This document shows, piece after piece, positions 7,564 to 15,130 of a DNA stretch of 25,528 bases; within the stretch, counting starts at the first letter, position 1, and the number at the start of each line of letters is the position of its first letter. Made by a program: the position numbers and the translations under genes. A model generated the notes under the pieces. The model did no database searches. It was not told the DNA's origin and was given only the letters and a program-made list of their open reading frames with translations. This DNA comes from Alistipes sp. (lineage in GTDB: Bacteria; Bacteroidota; Bacteroidia; Bacteroidales; Rikenellaceae): the NCBI GenBank assembly GCA_017391185.1, contig JAFOZN010000028.1, forward strand, positions 1 to 25,528, written 5' to 3'.

Positions 7564-7605
7564 GAATCAGGGCTGTTCAACAAACCTATTGAACAGCCCT
7601 GATTC
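7564..7605. terminator. Long perfect hairpin between converging genes (probable bidirectional terminator)
   Basis: GAATCAGGGCTGTTCAA (7564-7580) and its exact complement (7589-7605) form a 17-bp stem with an eight-base loop. Neither side has a good T-run (TATCTT on plus, CTTACA on minus), so it is an atypical terminator, or mainly a 3'-end stabiliser. It lies between the DUF4465 gene (plus) and the GH59 gene (minus). Confidence 0.6.
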
Positions 7606-7671
7606 TATCTTAGCTCTGAGGGTGAGAGTTATAACCCAATCACCCTTCCTAAGCCCATCTATTCGCATTGG

Positions 7672-9786
7672 CTATGGGTAAAGCGGCTCCTGCTTCTCAT
7701 TCATAGGTGTTGGGGCAGGATCAGACGCTCCGATTGTCTTGATGATTAGATCATCGAAGTATGGGGTGCTAATAGCCATACCCTCCTGACCTACGATAAG
7801 GCCAGCCATACCCCTTGGATAGAGCGCGCTCTGAGCTCGCAAAACCTCTTTCTCATCGACCAAACCAATGACATTAGTACCCTCGAAACGGAGCGAGAGT
7901 TTATGCCACTGCTTAGGATCGAAATCTTTGATTTTGCACTCATCGAGGAGTAACTCGCCGCCGACACTCATATCGTTCATCTTCTTGATGAGAGCCTGCT
8001 GCTCGGCATCACCTACCAGCTTACGCTTATCCTTCTTGCCACGAGAGATGACCAACTGACAATTGCCCTTATCATCAATATCCATATAGTAGCACTTAGG
8101 CACAATGCCGTAACCCGTACCGACATTCTCGATATGTCCCATCAAACCAGCCTTGTCGCCCTGCTTGAGCCAAACCTTAGCGCTCACCTCATAGTCACCC
8201 CAAGCTCTGTCGCCTATGATTGTATAGTGACGCCAATCGGGACCCCACGAGTTGGTGCGTGTAGCTACGACCTGCTGCAAAGCCTTACCCTTGCCATCGG
8301 GTGATGGCACGACCTCAAATGCACCACAGATGTCGGCTGTATATAGAGGTAGATAACCACGCTGCTCAGGCTTGGTGTATTGATCGAAATTATCACGATA
8401 CGGCATTGGGAATGGCTGCGATTCGGGTACATCGAATGTAGCCTTCTGCTGACCACGTGTAGTAGAGAGCGAGTAAACGGTATTTGGCTCAAGCTCAAGC
8501 GTAAAGACGCCGCCCTGCAACTTCACATCCTCGCACTGCACAAACTGCTCCTCACGATTACTCTTCCACAGACACAACGCCTTATGTTTCAGGCCGCTGC
8601 CGACCTTGACATATATCTGCTGAGGCTCTTTAGCCCCTTTGGTCTGGATGATAACCGAATAGTCTCTGCCAGAACGCAGTGTAACCATATTACCACCCTT
8701 AGACAAATCCACACATCCATCGGGCAGATACTCCCAACCTACCTTACAGAACTGACCGTAGTGAGCATATCCCCACAACGCCTCACGCACCTTGAAGTGA
8801 CCACTCCATGGCTCGTAGGCCAAAATCGTAGGAGGATCTTCTGAATAAGGCTCAAGTGGATAGATTCCTGCTATATCGTACCAATTGATGGTTTTGGCTA
8901 TGCCGTACTTGACGAAATTGCGATTGAAGCACTCCACAATGCTAATCAGAGCATCGAAACCCTTCTTATATACATGATCCTCTGTATCCCATATACGTTT
9001 ACCCATACGGAGGGCAGCAGCCTGAGGTTCGGGTTTGAGAGGAGCCTCCTCGTAGAATACGTGGCCACCAATAATGTCGATAGCATCGCGCAACTCTGGA
9101 TCCTTCTCCATATCGAACACAAAGTCGAGTTTGGAGTCGTACCAATTATCGAAAGCATGGATCTCAAGATCCTCGAAGCCATTGGCATCCAAAGTTTTAC
9201 GGAATAGTTTAACGAAACGGTAATCCTGTCCCTTCTCGTTGCGACAACCAATAGCCGAGAACTTTAGTCCATAAACATCACGCAAACCCTCCAACCACTT
9301 GACATAATAATCGGCAGCGTCCTGAGACCAGAAATTACCATTACCTACCCAATGAGGTGCGCTCCATGCCGTACCGTCAAGCGTAAGATCGGGATTTCGC
9401 TTGGCAGCCTCCTTCATGATCCACCATGTATAACCGCGCGAATAGTTCAGATCCTCGCGTGTATGCATATGGCTCGGCATAGATCCCTGAGTAGAGTTAC
9501 CATCACCCGGAATCTCGACAAACAAAGAGCTAACAGATGCTCCCGTAAATGGCTTATAGACCATATCGAGAATCTGGCTACGCTGTGGCTCTGGATAATC
9601 CTTGAGCAACACCGAAGTGGCTCCTCCACCATTCACAAGACCAATACCCTCAAAGAGAACTCCCTCGGCCTTACCATCAAACGAGATAATCTGTGCATTA
9701 GGATCAGCCTTGGGGGCGCATCCCACAAACACCGTCACTACCATTATGGCAACGAGGCTAAAAATGGAGTTTACAAACTGTTTCAT
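7672..9786 (-). CDS. GH59 galactocerebrosidase-like beta-galactosidase, lipoprotein
   Basis: A 704-residue lipoprotein (lipobox VFVGC, Cys23) closely patterned on animal galactosylceramidase. The TIM-barrel part opens with FEGIGLVNGGGATSVLLKDY (45-64). It continues with KPFTGASVSSLFVEIPGDGNS (78-98), SHMHTREDLNYSRGYTWWIMKEA, IGCRNEKG (179-186) and WDTED (266-270). By comparison with the human enzyme, E184 is the acid/base and E269 the nucleophile, so both catalytic residues are kept. EPWSGHFKVREALWGYAHYGQF is also typical. A beta-sandwich and a C-terminal lectin-like concanavalin-fold domain (about 450-690) follow, as in the full-length family. The reaction should release beta-linked galactose, in animals from galactosylceramide; the bacterial substrate is unproven. 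No clear acidic export tag follows the Cys. Last gene of a four-gene operon. Confidence 0.9.
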   Translation of the reverse strand: MKQFVNSIFSLVAIMVVTVFVGCAPKADPNAQIISFDGKAEGVLFEGIGLVNGGGATSVLLKDYPEPQRSQILDMVYKPFTGASVSSLFVEIPGDGNSTQGSMPSHMHTREDLNYSRGYTWWIMKEAAKRNPDLTLDGTAWSAPHWVGNGNFWSQDAADYYVKWLEGLRDVYGLKFSAIGCRNEKGQDYRFVKLFRKTLDANGFEDLEIHAFDNWYDSKLDFVFDMEKDPELRDAIDIIGGHVFYEEAPLKPEPQAAALRMGKRIWDTEDHVYKKGFDALISIVECFNRNFVKYGIAKTINWYDIAGIYPLEPYSEDPPTILAYEPWSGHFKVREALWGYAHYGQFCKVGWEYLPDGCVDLSKGGNMVTLRSGRDYSVIIQTKGAKEPQQIYVKVGSGLKHKALCLWKSNREEQFVQCEDVKLQGGVFTLELEPNTVYSLSTTRGQQKATFDVPESQPFPMPYRDNFDQYTKPEQRGYLPLYTADICGAFEVVPSPDGKGKALQQVVATRTNSWGPDWRHYTIIGDRAWGDYEVSAKVWLKQGDKAGLMGHIENVGTGYGIVPKCYYMDIDDKGNCQLVISRGKKDKRKLVGDAEQQALIKKMNDMSVGGELLLDECKIKDFDPKQWHKLSLRFEGTNVIGLVDEKEVLRAQSALYPRGMAGLIVGQEGMAISTPYFDDLIIKTIGASDPAPTPMNEKQEPLYP

Positions 9787-9815
9787 ATTATTTTGTGTTT
9801 TAGGTTAAATCTTCT

Positions 9816-10967
9816 CTACACTCTTAGGAATATACCACGCTTATACATATAGCGCAAGATGATAAACACAATGAGGCAACTACCAAATGTAATCCACGCT
9901 GAATAGAAGTCACCCAAGTATGCTCTTAGGCCATACGAAATAGACTCCACGACACCCCTAAAGTTGACCACCTGAGCCACGACATAGGCCACGATGGAAT
10001 TCATGCCGTAGTATTTGAGCCACTCCAAGCCTTTGGTATGTCCCTTATAATCTACCCAATAGAACATCACAGCCAACGCCAAGAAGCTCCAGCCTCCTGC
10101 CCATAGAGTCATACTGCTGCTCCAGATGAGTTTGTTAATAGGCATCTGCGGATCCCACAACTTACCCCAGATGAGTAATCCAATACCTACCGTAGCCAAC
10201 ATCTTCCAAGCCTTGGCACGCTCCACGCGGCGAGTAATCTGGCCAGCGAAAGAGCCGAGCAAGACGGTTACACTGAAGTTGAGCGAACTCCAAATCCATG
10301 TATAGTGGTAGTTGGGGTTAAATACCCACTCGCCATTCTCGCCCAAACGTGTACCATCGCGGAAACGTCCCAAAATCAACTCATCAACCTTCTCGGCAAA
10401 GTTGCCATCGGGGGTAAAATCACCACAGAAGGTCATCGGAATCCAATATATCACAAGCAGAGCCACGGCCGCCACCACCTGCCACTTGAGCGAGCAGTTA
10501 AGCACCAAAAGCGAGGTCACGAGATAGCCCACAGCGATGGTCTGCAAGGTATTGGAATAGAGATATATGCGATTGGGGTCGAGCCCTAAGAAGTTACCCT
10601 GCACAACGCCACCCAAGACGTAGAGCAGAATCACACGTTTGGCAATTCTTAGATATGCCTCACGGCGTGGTCGCTCGCCCGTAAGGTATTTATTCATCGC
10701 AAAAGGAATAGATGCTCCCGACATAAAGAGGAACAACGGCATGACCATATCCCACAGGCGGAAACTCGCATCCCACGCCTCATGGCTAAGCTGATAGCCC
10801 ACCCAATCGAGCCACGCCCAATCGGGCAGAGCTCCAGAGAGCTTCCAAAATACGGGCTGGAACATCAAGAGCATAAAGAGGTCAAAGCCTCGGAGCATAT
10901 CCAGCGACTCCAAACGCCCCGCCTTGAGCTGAGCAACGGAAGATGAACTATTATTTGCCATAATCAT
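9816..10967 (-). CDS. HGSNAT-like membrane acyltransferase (COG4299/DUF5009 type)
   Basis: A 383-residue polytopic inner-membrane protein with about ten hydrophobic segments. The N-terminal LESLDMLRGFDLFMLLMF (19-36) and the later HEAWDASFRLWDMVMPLFLF (62-81) match the pattern of heparan-alpha-glucosaminide N-acetyltransferase. In that family a histidine before the W-x(6)-DLV-x-P stretch carries the acetyl group across the membrane; H62 sits at the equivalent place. The expected reaction is transfer of acetyl from cytosolic acetyl-CoA to a sugar amine or hydroxyl in the periplasm, but Bacteroidetes members are not well characterised. Spacing is 26 bases from the upstream antiporter gene and 29 bases to the GH59 gene, so it is part of the glycosidase operon. 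The start could also be the Met at residue 3. Confidence 0.8.
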   Translation of the reverse strand: MIMANNSSSSVAQLKAGRLESLDMLRGFDLFMLLMFQPVFWKLSGALPDWAWLDWVGYQLSHEAWDASFRLWDMVMPLFLFMSGASIPFAMNKYLTGERPRREAYLRIAKRVILLYVLGGVVQGNFLGLDPNRIYLYSNTLQTIAVGYLVTSLLVLNCSLKWQVVAAVALLVIYWIPMTFCGDFTPDGNFAEKVDELILGRFRDGTRLGENGEWVFNPNYHYTWIWSSLNFSVTVLLGSFAGQITRRVERAKAWKMLATVGIGLLIWGKLWDPQMPINKLIWSSSMTLWAGGWSFLALAVMFYWVDYKGHTKGLEWLKYYGMNSIVAYVVAQVVNFRGVVESISYGLRAYLGDFYSAWITFGSCLIVFIILRYMYKRGIFLRV

Positions 10968-10993
10968 AAAGTTTAGGGTGGTTAAATTCTCAT

Positions 10994-12463
10994 TTATGCC
11001 TGCTCGCTATCGTATCCCGTAGCTTTGGCACGCCACATCAGAGTGAAGATCAGCATGCCGACAACGGCCATAGCAATCATCATCAAAAATACATAATTCC
11101 AGCCCTCGCCAGGATTGACCTTATTCACCCAATCGACCATAGCTCCGATACCCAAGCCCGAAACGAAGGTGCTCAAGTAACCGAAGATACCTGTCACGCC
11201 ATTTGCCGTAGCGGCAGCCGACTTGGTAGCCTGATTGGCCGCAGCGATACCAATAAGGGCCTGTGGACCATAGATGAAGAAGCCGACCATACCCAACGTA
11301 GCGGCCATCACCACCACAGGGCTTGTCGAAGGCAAGAAGTAGAAGCCCGCCATGAAGAGTGCTGCGCCCGCCATACAGAAGACACAGGTGCGGTGAGCCT
11401 TGCCCTTGAAGAAGCGGTCGGTAGCCCAACCCGCAACGAGCATACCCACGATACCCATAATCTCCGACACGGCGATAATCCAACCCGCATCTTCGGGAGC
11501 CATACCACGAGCCTCTTGCAAGAACTTAGGGCCCCAATCCAACACCGCAAAACGCACCACATAGACAAAGAAGTTGGCAAAAGCCAAGATCCAGATCAGC
11601 GGATTGCGGAAGACCTTCTCTCGAAGGAATGCCTTATACTCGGCCGAAGAGGTATTATCCTCAACTTTGGTATGTGTACCCTCCAACTCTGGCAAACCTA
11701 CCGAGCGTGGAGTATCACGAAGCGAAATAAAGAGACCTATCACACCCGCCAAAGCGCAGAGAGCAGGAATCCAGAAACACCACTGCCATGCTCCTACATG
11801 CTCTGCCGCAGCTACGGCTGCTGCCTGAGCTGCATCTGCGCCCTGCTCCAAAAGGGCAGGATTGAGCGTGATGAGATTCTGCTTGATGGCATCAACCACC
11901 GCCACATCGCCACTCAGATCGCGGCCCATATTACCCATCACATAGCCGCAAAGGATAGCCAAGATGCTGGCTCCGATGGAGTGTGAGGTGTTCCATACGG
12001 ACATCTTGGTTGCTAACTCATGTGGCGGAATCCAATGAGTCAACAGACGCGCACAAGGAGGGAAGCCACTACCCTGAAAGATATTATTCAAGACAAGCAG
12101 TACGCCAAAGAGGACAATCAGCGCATGAGGTGCAACACCTATCTTAACGCCCAAAATAGTCGGAGCGAAGCCAAAACCCACACTCGCCAAGACACAGAGC
12201 AGAAGTCCGAGCGACATGTGATAGCGGCCATTCATGCGGTCGGCAATCAGACCATTGACAAAACGCGAAAGACCATAGAGAAGACCTATGACGGTCATGA
12301 TAAGTCCGAAGCTGGTATTAGAAATACCATACTCAGTCGCCAAACCGGGGATGGCGAAGGAGAAGTTCTTACGCACGAAGTAGAAGAGTGCATAACCGAT
12401 CATCGTAGCCGCGATGGTACGATACTGCCAATACTTAAAACTTTTGGCTTGTTCTGGTGTCAT
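10994..12463 (-). CDS. MFS organophosphate:phosphate antiporter-like protein (GlpT/UhpT family)
   Basis: A 489-residue, 12-helix inner-membrane transporter. The opening YALFYFVRKNFSFAIP (24-39) is the organophosphate:phosphate antiporter signature. Three residues that bind phosphate in E. coli GlpT appear conserved by position: R31 (GlpT R45) in FVRKNF, H161 (H165) in WNTSHSIG, and R304 (R269) in VVRFAVLDWGPKFL. A central loop at about 250-285 is charged. The protein is longer than GlpT (about 450), mostly through the Ala-rich segment at about 185-225. Expected substrate: a glycerol phosphate or sugar phosphate exchanged for phosphate; unphosphorylated sugars are not excluded. It lies 12 bases after the GH95 gene and 26 before the acyltransferase, so a product of the glycosidases or an associated lipid head group is the natural candidate. 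Confidence 0.85.
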   Translation of the reverse strand: MTPEQAKSFKYWQYRTIAATMIGYALFYFVRKNFSFAIPGLATEYGISNTSFGLIMTVIGLLYGLSRFVNGLIADRMNGRYHMSLGLLLCVLASVGFGFAPTILGVKIGVAPHALIVLFGVLLVLNNIFQGSGFPPCARLLTHWIPPHELATKMSVWNTSHSIGASILAILCGYVMGNMGRDLSGDVAVVDAIKQNLITLNPALLEQGADAAQAAAVAAAEHVGAWQWCFWIPALCALAGVIGLFISLRDTPRSVGLPELEGTHTKVEDNTSSAEYKAFLREKVFRNPLIWILAFANFFVYVVRFAVLDWGPKFLQEARGMAPEDAGWIIAVSEIMGIVGMLVAGWATDRFFKGKAHRTCVFCMAGAALFMAGFYFLPSTSPVVVMAATLGMVGFFIYGPQALIGIAAANQATKSAAATANGVTGIFGYLSTFVSGLGIGAMVDWVNKVNPGEGWNYVFLMMIAMAVVGMLIFTLMWRAKATGYDSEQA

Positions 12464-12475
12464 AACTATTTTAAT

Positions 12476-14926
12476 TTAGAATTTAATCGAAATTTTATCG
12501 CCCGCCTCGGACTTTATCGAGAATTTCTCTGAGCCCAAAGCCTTAACCTTGGCCGCCTTGCCATTGACCGTAATCTGAGCCTTATCCAAGCCCGCGTATT
12601 TCACTACACATGGCTCGCCCTGATTGTTCACGATCTCGGCAACGGAGATTTTACCCTTCGCCCATGAGATAGCAACCGAGAAGTCACCGATAGCCTTCAA
12701 ACCGCTGATGCTACCCTCAGCCCACACCTCAGGTAAGGCTGGCAAAAGGTGGATAGCTCCGCTATGGCTCTGCATAAGCATCTCGGCGATACCTGCCGTA
12801 GCACCAAAGTTACCATCAATCTGGAAAGGTGGGTGCTGGTCGTAGAGGTTGTATGAAATTCCTCCGCCACCGTTGTAATTGACACCATCACCACGATAGT
12901 GATGCAGAGCAAGCTCCAAAATATCGTGCGCATGGTCGCCATCCAACGCTCGCGCCCAGAGATTTATCTTCCAACCCATAGACCAGCCTGTAGAGGCATC
13001 ACCACGCAATTTCAAAGTATTCACCATACCCTCGAAAAGCTCCGAACCTTGCTCCAACTGGCTGAAAGGGTAGAGACACATGGCGTGCGAAATATGGCGG
13101 TGGCCATTCTGACCTGCCTTATATGGACTATACTTCCACTCGCGCAAGATCTTATCACCCTTCTTGATGCCGTTGACATTCTCGCCCCATGCGCCATCGT
13201 AGGTCTCGATTCTCAGGCCACGATCCAACTTAGCAAAACGCTCACGGATGAGCTTATACTCCTTAGGATCAATACCGCTACGCTTTACGCCCAACACATC
13301 TACCGCCTTGAGCGTATTGTCGAAGAGCTCCCACACCAACTGCTGAGCGTGAGGCATAGCATCCTCAACAGGGCCATGCTCTGGCGAAAACTCCTTAGGG
13401 CAGACATACAAACCATCGGTCTTATCCACCACCAGACGATCCAACCAGAACTGAGTGGCGCTGAGCATCGAAGGGAAAGCTCGCGCGAGGAACTCCTCAT
13501 CGAGAGTGTAGAGGTAGTGCTGCCACAGATGGGTACAATACCACGCATTGGCGATTACATATTCGTGCATAAAACCGCCCACACCGCCGAAGATATTATT
13601 CTCGGTATAGCAAGTCCAGCCACGCTCCTGACCAGAATCCTTGGCGTAGCGTTTCCAAGCCTTGTGGGGAGAGTCGGGCGAAGCCATGTTGATGATATAG
13701 TTCAGGAATGGCAGGTGCAACTCGCTGAGCGAGGTGATCTCGGTAGGCCAATAGTTCATCTGCACGTTGATGTTGGCGTGGATGTCGCAATTCCATGCGG
13801 GCTTTTTGCTGTTGTTCCATATACCCTGCAGATTGTTTGGCAAATCGACTCCTCGGCTCGATGAGATAACAAGGTAACGGCCATAGGCATAGTATAGCTC
13901 CTCGAGCATCAACACCTCAGGCTCTTTGCCTGTCTTGCGGCTGAAATCGTTGCGAACAAGCTCATCGGTAGGCATTGTATTCTGAGATGAGAGCGAGAAG
14001 ATCGAACGATCGAAGAGCGACTTATAATCTGCCACATGATCCTTATAGATAGCATCCCATCCCTTCTTGGCAGCCTTATCTGCGCGCTCCTTCATCTGCT
14101 CAGGGAGAGTGGCAGTACCAGAAGTGAACGTCTCGACAGAGGCATCGAAATCGGTGCCACCTGCCAAAATCACCAAACACTCATCGGCACCCTTGAGAGT
14201 AATGCCATTAGCATCGGCAGAGAGCTCTCCGCCTTGTGGGACAACCTTCAGACGCGCATTGTATGAGATGGTCTGCAACTTACCGCCAAACCATGCCTCA
14301 CCGCCTGAGTATGTAGTCTTACCCTGATCTCCAGCAACGCTCGAAATCATAGTAAAACGCAAGTTCAAAGCTCCACCTCGACTGGCCTTATAGCGAGCTA
14401 CGATGACCTTGTCGGGGTAAGATGATATATACTCACGCGAGAAGTTCACCCCTCCATCTGCCGAAGCGTATGCCACACGCGCGGTGGCTGACGAGAGATC
14501 CAACTCACGATGATAATCCCTCACAGGGCGTGAGCCATCCATCGAAAAGGCCTCGCTCAAATCCTCAACATATACCGAGCCGAAGCACTCGTAATGACCA
14601 TAATCGTCATAACCAGCATTATCGCGGCTTGTACCACTCCAAAGTGTCTTCTCGTTGAAGAGAATCTCATCACGCTTCACACCGCCAAAAATAGAGGCTC
14701 CCAGCTGACCATTACCCAGCGGCAAAGAATACTCCTCCCACTGTTTCACACCATCATGTGCCGTAGCAGGCAGAGTGTACCATAGGGTATGTTTGGCTTT
14801 GGGACGATAGTTTTTATCGGGACTTATGGCGTACTCCCCCGATGAAGTATGCTGAGCCAAAGCAGGCACTACAAAAACAAGAGCAGCAAAAGCTCCAAGC
14901 AATAGATTTCTGGTTCGCTTAAACAT
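12476..14926 (-). CDS. GH95 alpha-L-fucosidase (periplasmic)
   Basis: An 816-residue secreted enzyme with a type I signal peptide (MFKRTRNLLLGAFAALVFVVPALA, cut before Gln25) and no lipobox. GH95 enzymes remove terminal alpha-1,2-linked fucose by inversion. The N-terminal beta domain opens with LWYTLPATAHDGVKQWEEYSLPLGNG (48-73). The helical barrel contains the expected residues: N385 and N387 in HANINVQMNYWPTE, D704 in FQIDGNFGATAGIAEML, and E516 in FSPEHGP as the likely acid; the roles come from Bifidobacterium AfcA by pattern. Related GH95 members act on other alpha-linked sugars such as L-galactose, so the exact sugar needs testing. It is the first gene of the operon with the antiporter, acyltransferase and GH59. 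No firm promoter is visible in 14927-15008. Confidence 0.9.
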   Translation of the reverse strand: MFKRTRNLLLGAFAALVFVVPALAQHTSSGEYAISPDKNYRPKAKHTLWYTLPATAHDGVKQWEEYSLPLGNGQLGASIFGGVKRDEILFNEKTLWSGTSRDNAGYDDYGHYECFGSVYVEDLSEAFSMDGSRPVRDYHRELDLSSATARVAYASADGGVNFSREYISSYPDKVIVARYKASRGGALNLRFTMISSVAGDQGKTTYSGGEAWFGGKLQTISYNARLKVVPQGGELSADANGITLKGADECLVILAGGTDFDASVETFTSGTATLPEQMKERADKAAKKGWDAIYKDHVADYKSLFDRSIFSLSSQNTMPTDELVRNDFSRKTGKEPEVLMLEELYYAYGRYLVISSSRGVDLPNNLQGIWNNSKKPAWNCDIHANINVQMNYWPTEITSLSELHLPFLNYIINMASPDSPHKAWKRYAKDSGQERGWTCYTENNIFGGVGGFMHEYVIANAWYCTHLWQHYLYTLDEEFLARAFPSMLSATQFWLDRLVVDKTDGLYVCPKEFSPEHGPVEDAMPHAQQLVWELFDNTLKAVDVLGVKRSGIDPKEYKLIRERFAKLDRGLRIETYDGAWGENVNGIKKGDKILREWKYSPYKAGQNGHRHISHAMCLYPFSQLEQGSELFEGMVNTLKLRGDASTGWSMGWKINLWARALDGDHAHDILELALHHYRGDGVNYNGGGGISYNLYDQHPPFQIDGNFGATAGIAEMLMQSHSGAIHLLPALPEVWAEGSISGLKAIGDFSVAISWAKGKISVAEIVNNQGEPCVVKYAGLDKAQITVNGKAAKVKALGSEKFSIKSEAGDKISIKF

Positions 14927-15008
14927 TTTTTTAGGTATTTAGCAGTTTGATATTTATCGTTTATACTCTCTCGCACCCTCTCGGAGCGATAAATTTGTGT
15001 AAATATAC

Positions 15009-15042
15009 AAAAAAAGCTCTAAACTGCCATATTTAATAGAGC
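15009..15042 (-). terminator. Rho-independent terminator after the DUF4091 gene (distal of two)
   Basis: On the minus strand GCTCTA and TAGAGC (plus 15037-15042 with 15016-15021) pair around a 15-base loop, and seven T follow (plus-strand A at 15009-15015). It separates the DUF4091 unit from the GH95 operon. Confidence 0.65.
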
Positions 15043-15057
15043 CTTTAGAGTCAAAAT

Positions 15058-15088
15058 TTAGGGGTGAAGCATTACACTCCACCCCTAA
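15058..15088 (-). terminator. Hairpin after the DUF4091 gene (proximal of two)
   Basis: TTAGGGGTG (15058-15066) pairs with CACCCCTAA (15080-15088), a 9-bp perfect stem; on the minus strand it is followed by ATTTTG. The T-run is weak, so it probably acts together with the second hairpin at 15009-15042. Confidence 0.6.
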
Positions 15089-15130
15089 GACTATCTTTTC
15101 CGTACTCTTTAGACGAGATACTGAGAATAA

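Noticed and set aside
7619..7646. Hairpin AGGGTGA/TCACCCT downstream of the GH59 gene
   Set aside because: Only seven pairs, a 14-base loop and no T-run on either strand; the hairpin at 7564-7605 is the better candidate.
15000..15007. TATATTTA on the minus strand as a GH95 operon promoter
   Set aside because: It ends in A rather than G and overlaps the end of the terminator T-run, with no spaced -33 element.
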